This document shows, in pieces, positions 38,535 to 53,197 of a stretch of 64,000 bases of DNA (positions are counted from its first letter, which is position 1; every line of letters begins with the position of its first letter). The DNA comes from Vespa crabro (Eukaryota; Arthropoda; Insecta; Hymenoptera; Vespidae), in the NCBI RefSeq assembly GCF_910589235.1, contig NC_060956.1:11686999-11750998 (forward strand), given 5' to 3'. The notes under the pieces were generated by a model that saw nothing but the letters and a program-made list of their open reading frames with translations, was not told the DNA's origin and made no database searches. The position numbers and the translations under genes are program-made.

Positions 38535-41262
38535 GTATTATTAATGATTTCATGATTTTATCATCGCATATACCGAAATTCGCGTATGTCGATTATGTTT
38601 TTCGACAATTATCATATGAAAACGCGTATTTAAACATAGTAAAAACGTTATATTCTTGTTATATTCTTTATTCTGCATCGATAGAATATAAAATCAATGA
38701 AATTGAACGAGATTTCAAGTTTTCGTTTTTCGACGATACGCGTATATGAGCGAAAAATCGTATATACGATATGAAAGAATGTTAAAAACTTTGATTCCAA
38801 TATAAAATAGATGTTTGATCTAATGAAATGCAATGTTCTGAATCGATTGGTAACATTTTTCTGACTGTGGCACAAGTATTATTAAAGATTTCACGATTTT
38901 ATCTTAGCATATACCGAAATTCGCGTATGTCGATTACGTTTTTCGACAATTATCATATGAAAACGCGTATTTAAACATAGTAAAAACGTTATATTCTTGT
39001 TATATTCTTTATTCTGCATCGATAGAATATAAAATCAATGAAATTGAACGAGATTTCAAGTTCTCGTTTTTCGACGATACGCGTATATGAGCGAAAAATC
39101 GTATATACGATATGAAAGAATGTTAAAAACTTTGATTCAAATATAAAATAGATGTTTGATCTTATGAAATGCAATGTTCTGAATCGATTGGTAACATTTT
39201 TCTAACTGTGGCACAAGTATTATTAAAGATTTCACGATTTTATCTTCGCATATACCGAAATTCGCGTATGTCGATTACGTTTTTCGACAATTATCATATG
39301 AAAACGCGTATTTAAACATAGTAAAAACGTTATATTCTTGTTATATTCTTTATTCTGCATCGATAGAATATAAAATCAATGAAATTGAACGAGATTTCAA
39401 GTTTTCGTTTTTCGACGATACGCGTATATGAGCGAAAAATCGTATATACGATATGAAAGAATGTTAAAAACTTTGATTCCAATATAAAATAGATGTTTGA
39501 TCTTATGAAATGCAATGTTCTGAATCGATTGGTAACATTTTTCTAACTGTGGCACAAGTATTATTAAAGATTTTACGATTTTATCTTCGCATATACCGAA
39601 ATTCGCGTATGTCGATTACGTTTTTCGACAATTATCATATGAAAACGCGTATTTAAACATAGTAAAAACGTTATATTCTTGTTATATTCTTTATTCTGCA
39701 TCGATAGAATATAAAATCAATGAAATTGAACGAGATTTCAAGTTTTCGTTTTTCGACGATACGCGTATATGAGCGAAAAATCGTATATACGATATGAAAG
39801 AATGTTAAAAACTTTGATTCCAATATAAAATAGATGTTTGATCTTATGAAATGCAATGTTCTGAATCGATTGGTAACATTTTTCTAACTGTGGCACAAGT
39901 ATTATTAAAGATTTCCCGATTTTATCTTGGCATATACCGAAATTCGCGTATGTCGAATACGTTTTTCGACAATTATCATATGAAAACGCGTATTTAAACA
40001 TAGTAAAAACGTTATATTCTTGTTATATTCTTTATTCTGCATTGATAGAATATAAAATCAATGAAATTGAACGAGATTTCAAGTTTTCGTTTTTCGACGA
40101 TACGCGTATATGAGCGAAAAATCGTATATACGATATGAAAGAATGTTAAAAACTTTGATTCAAATATAAAATAGATGTTTGATCTTATGAAATGCAATGT
40201 TCTGAATCGATTGGTAACATTTTTCTAACTGTGGCACAAGTATTATTAAAGATTTCACGATTTTATCTTCGCATATACCGAAATTCGCGTATGTCGATTA
40301 CGTTTTTCGACAATTATCATATGAAAACGCGTATTTAAACATAGTAAAAACGTTATATTCTTGTTATATTCTTTATTCTGCATCGATAGAATATAAAATC
40401 AATGAAATTGAACGAGATTTCAACTTTTCGTTTTTCGACGATTCGCGTATATGAGCGAAAAATCGTATATACGATATGAAAGAATGTTAAAAACTTTGAT
40501 TCCAATATAAAATAGATGTTTGATCTTATGAAATGCAATGTTCTGAATCGATGGGTAACATTTTTCTAACTGTGGCACAAGTATTATTAAAGATTTCACG
40601 ATTTTATCTTCGCATATACCGAAATTCGCGTATGTCCATTACGTTTTTCGACAATTATCATATGAAAACGCGTATTTAAACATAGTAAAAACGTTATATT
40701 CTTGTTATATTCTTTATTCTGCATCGATAGAATATAAAATCAATGAAATTGAACGAGATTTCAAGTTTTCGTTTTTCGACGATACGCGTATATGAGCGAA
40801 AAATCGTATATACGATATGAAAGAATGTTAAAAACTTTGATTCCAATATAAAATAGATATTTGATCTTATGAAATGCAATGTTCTGAATCGATTGGTAAC
40901 ATTTTTCTAACTGTGGCACAAGTATTATTAAAGATTTCACGATTTTATCTTCGCATATACCGAAATTCGCGTATGTCGATTACGTTTTTCGACAATTATC
41001 ATATGAAAACGCGTATTTAAACATAGTAAATACGTTATATTCTTGTTATATTCTTTATTCTGCATCGATAGAATATAAAATCAATGAAATTGAACGAGAT
41101 TTCAAGTTTTCGTTTTTCGACGATACGCGTATATGAGCGAAAAATCGTATATACGATATGAAAGAATGTTAAAAACTTTGATTCCAATATAAAATAGATG
41201 TTTGATCTAATGAAATGCAATGTTCTGAATCGATTGGTAACATTTTTCTGACTGTGGCACAA
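38535..41262 (+). repeat. HOR A2, 8-mer copy 2 (last monomer chimeric)
   Basis: Nearly identical to the previous 8-mer over its first seven monomers; by eye I noticed only GATTTTACG for GATTTCACG (about 39571) and TTATTCTGCATTG for TTACTCTGCATTG (about 40034). The eighth monomer (40922-41262) begins with GTAAATACG like its counterpart but ends with GATCTAATG and TTCTGACTG, so it is fused to HOR position 1. Confidence 0.85.
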
Positions 41263-43308
41263 GTATTATTAAAGATTTCACGATTTTATCTTAGCATATA
41301 CCGAAATTCGCGTATGTCGATTACGTTTTTCGATAATTATCATATGAAAACGCGTATTTAAACATAGTAAAAACGTTATATTCTTGTTATATTCTTTATT
41401 CTGCATCGATAGAATATAAAATCAATGAAATTGAACGAGATTTCAAGTTCTCGTTTTTCGACGATACGCGTATATGAGCGAAAAATCGTATATACGATAT
41501 GAAAGAATGTTAAAAACTTTGATTCAAATATAAAATAGATGTTTGATCTTATGAAATGCAATGTTCTGAATCGATTGGTAACATTTTTCTAACTGTGGCA
41601 CAAGTATTATTAAAGATTTCACGATTTTATCTTCGCATATACCGAAATTCGCGTATGTCGATTACGTTTTTCGACAATTATCATATGAAAACGCGTATTT
41701 AAACATAGTAAAAACGTTATATTCTTGTTATATTCTTTATTCTGCATCGATAGAATATAAAATCAATGAAATTGAACGAGATTTCAACTTTTCGTTTTTC
41801 GACGATTCGCGTATATGAGCGAAAAATCGTATATACGATATGAAAGAATGTTAAAAACTTTGATTCCAATATAAAATAGATGTTTGATCTTATGAAATGC
41901 AATGTTCTGAATCGATGGGTAACATTTTTCTAACTGTGGCACAAGTATTATTAAAGATTTCACGATTTTATCTTCGCATATACCGAAATTCGCGTATGTC
42001 CATTACGTTTTTCGACAATTATCATATGAAAACGCGTATTTAAACATAGTAAAAACGTTATATTCTTGTTATATTCTTTATTCTGCATCGATAGAATATA
42101 AAATCAATGAAATTGAACGAGATTTCAAGTTTTCGTTTTTCGACGATACGCGTATATGAGCGAAAAATCGTATATACGATATGAAAGAATGTTAAAAACT
42201 TTGATTCCAATATAAAATAGATGTTTGATCTTATGAAATGCAATGTTCTGAATCGATTGGTATCATTTTTCTAACTGTGGCACAAGTATTATTAAAGATT
42301 TCACGATTTTATCTTCGCATATACCGAAATTCGCGTATGTCGATTACGTTTTTCGACAATTATCATATGAAAACGCGTATTTAAACATAGTAAAAACGTT
42401 ATATTCTTGTTATATTCTTTATTCTGCATCGATAGAATATAAAATCAATGAAATTGAACGAGATTTCAAGTTTTCGTTTTTCGACGATACGCGTATATGA
42501 GCGAAAAATCGTATATACGATATGAAAGAATGTTAAAAACTTTGATTCCAATATAAAATAGATGTTTGATCTTATGAAATGCAATGTTCTGAATCGATTG
42601 GTAACATTTTTCTAACTGTGGCACAAGTATTATTAAAGATTTCACGATTTTATCTTCGCATATACCGAAATTCGCGTATGTCGATTACGTTTTTCGACAA
42701 TTATCATATGAAAACGCGTATTTAAACATAGTAAAAACGTTATATTCTTGTTATATTCTTTATTCTGCATCGATAGAATATAAAATCAATGAAATTGAAC
42801 GAGATTTCAAGTTTTCGTTTTTCGACGATACGCGTATATGAGCGAAAAATCGTATATACGATATGAAAGAATGTTAAAAACTTTGATTCCAATATAAAAT
42901 AGATGTTTGATCTTATGAAATGCAATGTTCTGAATCGATTGGTAACATTTTTCTAACTGTGGCACAATTATTATTAAAGATTTCCCGATTTTATCTTCGC
43001 ATATACCGAAATTCGCGTATGTCGAATACGTTTTTCGACAATTATCATATGAAAACGCGTATTTAAACATAGTAAAAACGTTATATTCTTGTTATATTCT
43101 TTACTCTGCATTGATAGAATATAAAATCAATGAAATTGAACGAGATTTCAAGTTTTCGTTTTTCGACGATACGCGTATATGAGCGAAAAATCGTATATAC
43201 GATATGAAAGAATGTTAAAAACTTTGTTTCCAATATAAAATAGATGTTTGATCTTATGAAATGCAATGTTCTGAATCGATTGGTAACATTTTTCTAACTG
43301 TGGCACAA
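40922..43308 (+). repeat. HOR A2, 7-mer (2387 bp)
   Basis: From the chimeric GTAAATACG/GATCTAATG monomer through CTTAGC, CAACTTTTCG, GTCCATT, two near-consensus monomers and the TTTCCCG/CTCTGCATTG monomer. The next GATCTAATG monomer is exactly seven monomers on. This is the A1 6-mer order plus one extra near-consensus monomer. Confidence 0.8.
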
Positions 43309-45695
43309 GTATTATTAAAGATTTCATGATTTTATCATCGCATATACCGAAATTCGCGTATGTCGATTATGTTTTTCGACAATTATCATATGAAAACGCG
43401 TATTTAAACATAGTAAATACGTTATATTCTTGTTATATTCTTTATTCTGCATCGATAGAATATAAAATCAATGAAATTGAACGAGATTTCAAGTTTTCGT
43501 TTTTCGACGATACGCGTATATGAGCGAAAAATCGTATATACGATATGAAAGAATGTTAAAAACTTTGATTCCAATATAAAATAGATGTTTGATCTAATGA
43601 AATGCAATGTTCTGAATCGATTGGTAACATTTTTCTGACTGTGGCACAAGTATTATTAAAGATTTCACGATTTTATCTTAGCATATACCGAAATTCGCGT
43701 ATGTCGATTACGTTTTTCGACAATTATCATATGAAAACGCGTATTTAAACATAGTAAAAACGTTATATTCTTGTTATATTCTTTATTCTGCATCGATAGA
43801 ATATAAAATCAATGAAATTGAACGAGATTTCAAGTTCTCGTTTTTCGACGATACGCGTATATGAGCGAAAAATCGTATATACGATATGAAAGAATGTTAA
43901 AAACTTTGATTCAAATATAAAATAGATGTTTGATCTTATGAAATGCAATGTTCTGAATCGATTGGTAACATTTTTCTAACTGTGGCACAAGTATTATTAA
44001 AGATTTCACGATTTTATCTTCGCATATACCGAAATTCGCGTATGTCGATTACGTTTTTCGACAATTATCATATGAAAACGCGTATTTAAACATAGTAAAA
44101 ACGTTATATTCTTGTTATATTCTTTATTCTGCATCGATAGAATATAAAATCAATGAAATTGAACGAGATTTCAACTTTTCGTTTTTCGACGATTCGCGTA
44201 TATGAGCGAAAAATCGTATATACGATATGAAAGAATGTTAAAAACTTTGATTCCAATATAAAATAGATGTTTGATCTTATGAAATGCAATGTTCTGAATC
44301 GATGGGTAACATTTTTCTAACTGTGGCACAAGTATTATTAAAGATTTCACGATTTTATCTTCGCATATACCGAAATTCGCGTATGTCCATTACGTTTTTC
44401 GACAATTATCATATGAAAACGCGTATTTAAACATAGTAAAAACGTTATATTCTTGTTATATTCTTTATTCTGCATCGATAGAATATAAAATCAATGAAAT
44501 TGAACGAGATTTCAAGTTTTCGTTTTTCGACGATACGCGTATATGAGCGAAAAATCGTATATACGATATGAAAGAATGTTAAAAACTTTGATTCCAATAT
44601 AAAATAGATGTTTGATCTTATGAAATGCAATGTTCTGAATCGATTGGTAACATTTTTCTAACTGTGGCACAAGTATTATTAAAGATTTCACGATTTTATC
44701 TTCGCATATACCGAAATTCGCGTATGTCGATTACGTTTTTCGACAATTATCATATGAAAACGCGTATTTAAACATAGTAAAAACGTTATATTCTTGTTAT
44801 ATTCTTTATTCTGCATCGATAGAATATAAAATCAATGAAATTGAACGAGATTTCAAGTTTTCGTTTTTCGACGATACGCGTATATGAGCGAAAAATCGTA
44901 TATACGATATGAAAGAATGTTAAAAACTTTGATTCCAATATAAAATAGATGTTTGATCTTATGAAATGCAATGTTCTGAATCGATTGGTAACATTTTTCT
45001 AACTGTGGCACAAGTATTATTAAAGATTTCCCGATTTTATCTTCGCATATACCGAAATTCGCGTATGTCGAATACGTTTTTCGACAATTATCATATGAAA
45101 ACGCGTATTTAAAAATAGTAAAAACGTTATATTCTTGTTATATTCTTTATTCTGCATCGATAGAATATAAAATCAATGAAATTGAACGAGATTTCAAGTT
45201 TTCGTTTTTCGACGATACGCGTATATGAGCGAAAAATCGTATATACGATATGAAAGAATGTTAAAAAATATGATTCCAATATAAAATAATTGTTTGATCT
45301 TATGTAATGCAATGTTCTGAATCGATTGGTAACATTTTTCTATCTGTGGCACAAGTATTATTAAAGATTTCACGATTTTATCTTCGCATATACCGAAATT
45401 CGCGTATGTCGATTACGTTTTTCGACAATTATCATATGAAAACGCGTATTTAAACATAGTAAAAACGTTATATTCTTGTTATATTCTTTATTCTGCATCG
45501 ATAGAATATAAAATCAAAGAAATTGAACGAGATTTCAAATTCTCGTTTTTCGACGATACGCGTATATGAGCGAAAAATCGTATATACGATATGAAAGAAT
45601 GTTAAAAACTTTGATTCCAATATAAAATAGATGTTTGATCTTATGAAATGCAATGTTCTGAATCGATAGGTAACATTTTTCTAACTGTGGCACAA
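43309..45695 (+). repeat. HOR A2, 7-mer homologous to 2386-4431
   Basis: Shares with the A1 segment the rare run AAAAATATG, AATAATTG, ATGTAATGC and TTCTATCTG, then CAAAGAAATTG and CAAATTCTCG. A1 has six monomers here and A2 seven. The A2 monomer at 45014 also has TTTCCCG and GTCGAATACG, which the fused A1 monomer lacks. The offset between the two loci at the start is 40,923 bp. Confidence 0.85.
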
Positions 45696-47059
45696 GTATT
45701 ATTAAAGATTTCACGATTTTATCTTCGCATATACCGAAATTCGCGTATGTCGATTAAGTTTTTCGACAATTATAATATGAAAACGCGTATTTAAACTTAG
45801 TAAAAACGTTATATTCTTGTTATATTCTTTATTCTGCATCGATAGAATATAAAATCAATGAAATTGAACGAGATTTCAAGTTTTCGTTTTTCGACGATAC
45901 GCGTATATGAGCGAAAAATCGTATATACGATATGAAAGAATGTTAAAAACTTTGATTCCAATATAAAATAGATGTTTGATCTTATGAAATGCAATGTTCT
46001 GAATCGATTGGTAACATTTTTCTAACTGTGGCACAAGTATTATTAAAGATTTCACGATTTTATCTTCGCATATACCGAAATTCGCGTATGTCGATTACGT
46101 TTTTCTACAATTATCATATGAAAACGCGTATTTAAACATAGTAAAAACGTTATATTCTTGTTATATTCTTTATTCTGCATCGATAGAATATAAAATCAAT
46201 GAAATTGAACGAGATTTCAAGTTTTCGTTTTTCGACGATACGCGTATATGAGCGAAAAATCGTATATACGATATGAAAGAATGTTAAAAACTTTGATTCC
46301 AATATAAAATAGATGTTTGATCTTATGAAATGCAATGTTCTTAATCGATTGGTAACATTTTTCTAACTGTGGCACAAGTATTATTAAAGATTTCACGATT
46401 TTATCTTCGCATATACCGAAATTCGCGTATGTCGATTACGTTTTTCGACAATTATCATATGAAAACGCGTATTTAAACATAGTAAAAACGTTATATTCTT
46501 GTTATATTCTTTATTCTGCATCGATAGAATTTAAAATCAATGAAATTCAACGAGATTTCAAGTTTTCGTTTTTCGACGATACGCGTATATGAGCGAAAAA
46601 TCGTATATACGATATGAAAGAATGTTAAAAACTTTGATTCCAATATAAAATAGATGTTTGATCTTATGAAATGCAATGTTCTGAATCGATTGGTAACATT
46701 TTTCTAACTGTGGCACAAGTATTATTAAAGATTTCCCGATTTTATCTTCGCATATACCGAAATTCGCGTATGTCGATTACGTTTTTCGACAATTATCTTA
46801 TGAAAACGCGTATTTAAAAATAGTAAAAACGTTATATTCTTGTTATATTCTTTATTCTGCATCGACAGAATATAAAATCAATGAAATTGAACGAGATTTC
46901 AAATTCTCGTTTTTCGACGATACGCGTATATGAGCGAAAAATCGTATATACGATATGAAAGAATGTTAAAAACTTTGATTCCAATATAAAATAGATGTTT
47001 GATCTTATGAAATGCAATGTTCTGAATCGATTGGTAACATTTTTCTAACTGTGGCACAA
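45696..47059 (+). repeat. End of A2, four monomers
   Basis: Markers: GATTAAG with ATAATATG and AACTTAG; TTTCTACAATT with GTTCTTAATCG; GAATTTAAAATC with ATTCAACG; TTTCCCG with ATCTTATG, CATCGACAG and CAAATTCTCG. The last two match 15003-15684. B-type sequence (AACAAAG, GTTATGTTC) begins in the next monomer. Confidence 0.75.
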
Positions 47060-50000
47060 GTATTATTAAAGATTTCACGATTTTATCTTCGCATATACCG
47101 AAATTCGCGTATGTCGATTACGTTTTTCGACAATTATCATATGAAAACGCGTATTTAAACAAAGTAAAAACGTTATGTTCTTGTTATATTCTTTATTCTG
47201 CATCGATAGAATATAAAATCAATGAAATTGAACGAGATTTCAAGTTTTCGTTTTTCGACGATACGCGTATATGACCGAAAAATCGTATATACGATATTAA
47301 AGAATGTTAAAAACTTTGATTCCAATATAAAATAGATGTTTGATCTTATGAAATGCAATGTTCTGAATCGATTGGTAACATTTTTCTAACTGTGGCACAA
47401 GTATCATTAAAGATTTCATGATTTTATCTTCGCATATACCGAAATTCGCGTATGTCGATTACGTTTTTCGACAATTATCATATGAAAACGCATATTTAAT
47501 CATAGTAAAAACGTTATATTCTTGTTATATTCTTTATTCTGCATCGATAGAATATAAAATCAATGAAATTGAACGAGATTTCAAGTTTTCGTTTTTCGAC
47601 GATACGCGTATACGAGCGAAAAATCGTATATACGATATGAAAGAATGTTAAAAACTTTGATTCCAATAGAAAATAGATGTTTGATCTTATGAAATGCAAT
47701 GTTCTGAATCGATTTGTAACATTTTTCTAACTGTGGCACAAGTATTATTAAAGATTTCACGATTTTATCTTCGCATATACCGAAATTCGCGTATGTCGAT
47801 TACGTTTTTCGACAATTATCATATGAAAACGCGTATTTAAACATAGTAAAAACGTTATATTCTTGTTATATTCTTTATTCTGCATCGATAAAATATAAAA
47901 TCAATGAAATTTAACGAGATTTCAAGTTTTCGTTTTTCGACGATACGCGTATATGAGCGAAAAATCGTATATACGATATGAAAGAGTGTTAAAAACTTTG
48001 ATTCCAATATTAAATTGATGTTTGATCTTATGAAATGCAATGTTCTGAATCGATTGGTAACATTTTTCTAACTGTGGCACAAGTTTTATTAAAGATTTCA
48101 CGATTTTATCTTCGCATATACCGAAATTCGCGTATGTCGATTACGTTTTTCGACAATTATCATATGAAAACGCGTATTTAAACATAGAAAAAACGTTATA
48201 TTCTTGTTATATTCTTTATTCTGCATCGATAGAATATAAAATCAATGAATTTGAACGAGATTTCAAGTTTTCGTTTTTCGACGATACGCGTATATGAGCG
48301 AAAAATCGTATATACGATATGAAGGAATGTTAAAAACTTTGATTCCAATATAAAATAGATGTTTGTTCTTATGAAATGCAATGTTCTGAATCGATTGGTA
48401 ACATTTTTCTAACTGTGGCACAAGTATTATTAAAGATTTCACGATTTTATCTTCGCATATACCGAAATTCGCGTATGTCGATTACGTTTTTCTACAATTA
48501 TCATATGAAAACGCGTATTTAAACTTAGTAAAAACGTTATATTCTTGTTATATTCTTTATTCTGCATCGATAGAATATAAAATCAATGAAATTGAACGAG
48601 ATTTCATGTTTTCGTTTTTCGACGATACGCGTATATGAGCGAAAAATCGTATATACGATATGAAAGAATGTTAAAAACTTTGATTCCAATATAAAATAGA
48701 TGTTTGATCTTATGAAATGCAATGTTCTGAATCGATTGGTAACATTTTTCTAACTGTGGCACAAGTATTATTAAAGATTTCACGATTTTATCTTCGCATA
48801 TACCGAAATTCGCGTATGTCGATTACGTTTTTCGACAATTATCATATGAAAACGCGTATTTAAACATAGTAAAAACGTTATATTCTTGTTATATTCTTTA
48901 TTCTGCATCGATAGAATATAAAATCAATGAAATTGAACGAGATTTCAAGTTTTCGTTTTTCGACGATACGCGTATACGAGCGAAAAATCGTATATACGAT
49001 ATGAAAGAATGTTAAAAACTTTGATTCCAATAGAAAATAGATGTTTGATCTTATGAAATGCAATGTTCTGAATCGATTTGTAACATTTTTCTAACTGTGG
49101 CACAAGTATTATTAAAGATTTCACGATTTTATCTTCGCATATACCGAAATTCGCGTATGTCGATTACGTTTTTCGACAATTATCATATGAAAACGCGAAT
49201 TTAAACATAGTAAAAAAGTTATATTCTTGTTATATTCTTTATTCTGCATCGATAGAATATAAAATCAATGAAATTGAACGAGATTTCAAGTTTTCGTTTT
49301 TCGACGATACGCGTATATGAGCGAAAAATCGTATATACGATATGAAAGAATGTTAAAAACTTTGATTCCAATAGAAAATAGATGTTTGATCTTATGAAAT
49401 GCAATGTTCTGAATCGATTTGTAACATTTTTCTAACTGTGGCACAAGTATTATTAAAGATTTCACGATTTTATCTTCGCATATACCGAAATTCGCGTATG
49501 TCGATTACGTTTTTCGACAATTATCATATGAAAACGCGAATTTAAACATAGTAAAAAAGTTATATTCTTGTTATATTCTTTATTCTGCATCGATAGAATA
49601 TAAAATCAATGAAATTTAACGAGATTTCAAGTTTTCGTTTTTCGACGATACGCGTATATGAGCGAAAAATCGTATATACGATATGAAAGAGTGTTAAAAA
49701 CTTTGATTCCAATATAAAATTGATGTTTGATCTTATGAAATGCAATGTTCTGAATCGATTTGTAACATTTTTCTAACTGTGGCACAAGTATTATTAAAGA
49801 TTTCACGATTTTATCTTCGCATATACCGAAATTCGCGTATGTCGATTACGTTTTTCGACAATTATCATATGAAAACGCGAATTTAAACATAGTAAAAAAG
49901 TTATATTCTTGTTATATTCTTTATTCTGCATCGATAGAATATAAAATCAATGAAATTTAACGAGATTTCAAGTTTTCGTTTTTCGACGATACGCGTATAT

Positions 50001-50469
50001 GAGCGAAAAATCGTATATACGATATGAAAGAGTGTTAAAAACTTTGATTCCAATATAAAATTGATGTTTGATCTTATGAAATGCAATGTTCTGAATCGAT
50101 TGGTAACATTTTTCTAACTGTGGCACAAGTTTTATTAAAGATTTCACGATTTTATCTTCGCACATACCGAAATTCGCGTATGTCGATTACGTTTTTCGAC
50201 AATTATCATATGAAAACGCGTATTTAAACATAGAAAAAACGTTATATTCTTGTTATATTCTTTATTCTGCATCGATAGAATATAAAATCAATGAATTTGA
50301 ACGAGATTTCAAGTTTTCGTTTTTCGACGATAGGCGTATATGAGCGAAAAATCGTATATACGATATGAAGGAATGTTAAAAACTTTGATTCCAATATAAA
50401 ATAGATGTTTGTTCTTATGAAATGCAATGTTCTGAATCGATTGGTAACATTTTTCTAACTGTGGCACAA
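47060..50469 (+). repeat. Start of B2, ten monomers
   Basis: Order: AACAAAG/TGACCG; GTATCATT/TACGAGCG; ATTAAATTGATG; GAAGGAATG; CATGTTTTCG; TACGAGCG; then three GCGAATTTA-class monomers (49106, 49447, 49788; the first also has AATAGAAAAT and GATTTGTAAC and so is a TACGAGCG-class hybrid); and GAAGGAATG. The TACGAGCG monomers at 47401 and 48765 keep the intact 14-bp palindrome, unlike most of their class. Confidence 0.7.
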
Positions 50470-53197
50470 GTATTATTAAAGATTTCACGATTTTATCTTC
50501 GCATATACCGAAATTCGCGTATGTCGATTACGTTTTTCTACAATTATCATATGAAAACGCGTATTTAAACTTAGTAAAATCGTTATATTCTTGTTATATT
50601 CTTTATTCTGCATCGATAGAATATAAAATCAATGAAATTGAACGAGATTTCATGTTTTCGTTTTTCGACGATACGCGTATATGAGCGAAAAATCGTATAT
50701 ACGATATGAAAGAATGTTAAAAACTTTGATTCCAATATAAAATAGATGTTTGATCTTATGAAATGCAATGTTCTGAATCGATTGGTAACATTTTTCTAAC
50801 TGTGGCACAAGTATTATTAAAGATTTCACGATTTTATCTTCGCATATACCGAAATTCGCGTATGTCGATTACGTTTTTCGACAATTATCATATGAAAACG
50901 TGTATTTAAACATAGTAAAAACGTTATATTCTTGTTATATTCTTTATTCTGCATCGATAGAATATAAAATCAATGAAATTGAACGAGATTTCATGTTTTC
51001 GTTTTTCGACGATACGCGTATATGAGCGAAAAATCGTATATACGATATTAAAGAATGTTAAAAACTTTGATTCCAATACAAAATAGATGTTTGATCTTAT
51101 GAAATGCAATGTTCTGAATCGATTGGTAACATTTTTCTAACTGTGGCACAAGTATTATTAAAGATTTCACGATTTTATCTTCGCATATACCGAAATCCGC
51201 GTATGTCGTTTACGTTTTTCGACAATTATCATATGAAAACGCGTATTTAAACATAGTAAAAACGTTATATTCTTGTTATATTCTTTATTCTGCATCGATA
51301 GAATATAAAATCAATGAAATTGAACGAGATTTCAAGTTTTCGTTTTTCGACGATACGCGTATATGAGCGAAAAATCGTATATACGATATGAAAGAGTGTT
51401 AAAAACTTTGATTCCAATATAAAATAGATGTTTGATCTTATGAAATGCAATGTTCTGAATCGATTGGTAACATTTTTCTAACTGTGGCACAAGTTTTATT
51501 AAAGATTTCACGATTTTATCTTCGCATATACCGAAATTCGCTTATGTCGATTACGTTTTTCGACAATTATCATATGAAAACGCGTATTTAAACATAGTAA
51601 AAACGTTATACTCTTGTTATATTCTTTATTCTGCATCGATGGAATATAAAATCAATGAATTTGAACGAGATTTCAAGTTTTCGTTTTTCGACGATACGCG
51701 TATATGAGCGAAAAATCGTATATACGATATGAAAGAATGTTAAACACTTTGATTCCAATATAAAATAGATGTTTGATCTTATGAAATGCAATGTTCTGAA
51801 TCGATTGGTAACATTTTTCTAACTGTGGCACAAGTATTATTAAAGATTTCACGATTTTATCTTCGCATATACCGAAATTCGCGTATGTCGATTACGTTTT
51901 TCGACAATTATCATATGAAAACGCGTATTTAAACATAGTAAAAACGTTATATTCTTGTTATATTCTTTATTCTGCATCGATAGAATATAAAATCAATGAA
52001 ATTGAACGAGATTTCAAGTTTTCGTTTTTCGACGATACGCGTATACGAGCGAAAAATCGTATATACTATATGAAAGAATGTTAAAAACTTTGATTCCAAT
52101 AGAAAATAGATGTTTGATCTTATGAAATGCAATGTTCTGATTCGATTTGTAACATTTTTCTAACTGTGGCACAAGTATTATTAAAGATTTCACGATTTTA
52201 TCTTCGCATATACCGAAATTCGCGTATGTCGATTACGTTTTTCGACAATTATCAAATGAAAACGCGAATTTAAACATAGTAAAAAAGTTATATTCTTGTT
52301 ATATTCTTTATTCTGCATCGATAGAATATAAAATCAATGAAATTTAACGAGATTTCAAGTTTTCGTTTTTCGACGATACGCGTATATGAGCGAAAAATCG
52401 TATATACGATATGAAAGAGTGTTAAAAACTTTGATTCCAATATAAAATTGATGTTTGATCTTATGAAATGCAATGTTCTGAATCGATTTGTAACATTTTT
52501 CTAACTGTGGCACAAGTATTATTAAAGATTTCACGATTTTATCTTCGCATATACCGAAATTCGCGTATGTCGATTACGTTTTTCGACAATTATCATATGA
52601 AAACGCGAATTTAAACATAGTAAAAAAGTTATATTCTTGTTATATTCTTTATTCTGCATCGATAGAATATAAAATCAATGAAATTTAACGAGATTTCAAG
52701 TTTTCGTTTTTCGACGATACGCGTATATGAGCGAAAAATCGTATATACGATATGAAAGAATGTTAAAAACTTTGATTCCAATATAAAATTGATGTTTGAT
52801 CTTATGAAATGCAATGTTCTGAATCGATTGGTAACATTTTTCTAACTGTGGCACAAGTTTTATTAAAGATTTCACGATTTTATCTTCGCATATACCGAAA
52901 TTCGCGTATGTCGATTACGTTTTTCGACAATTATCATATGAAAACGCGTATTTAAACATAGAAAAAACGTTATATTCTTGTTATATTCTTTATTCTGCAT
53001 CGATAGAATATAAAATCAATGAATTTGAACGAGATTTCAAGTTTTCGTTTTTCGACGATACGCGTATATGAGCGAAAAATCGTATATACGATATGAAGGA
53101 ATGTTAAAAACTTTGATTCCAATATAAAATAGATGTTTGTTCTTATGAAATGCAATGTTCTGAATCGATTGGTAACATTTTTCTAACTGTGGCACAA
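50470..53197 (+). repeat. B2, eight monomers homologous to parts of 20-23 kb
   Basis: Order: CATGTTTTCG; ACGTGTATTTA with CATGTTTTCG (hybrid); GAGTGTT with AAATCCGCG; GTTATACTC with GATGGAAT; TACGAGCG; two GCGAATTTA; GAAGGAATG. GATGGAAT followed by TACGAGCG and the GCGAATTTA pair parallels 20459-22163, where one CATGTTTTCG monomer is additionally present. Confidence 0.7.

Larger units (their letters stand above)
34784..47059 (+). repeat. Block A2: A-type monomers in 2-, 8- and 7-mer HORs
   Basis: Uses the same marker set as A1 in different multiples: a dimer duplication at 34784-36147, two nearly identical 8-mers at 35807-41262, then 7-mers to 45695. The last four monomers (45696-47059) carry the GATTAAG, GAATTTAAAATC and CATCGACAG markers also found near the end of A1 and in the A island of B1. 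Confidence 0.8.
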
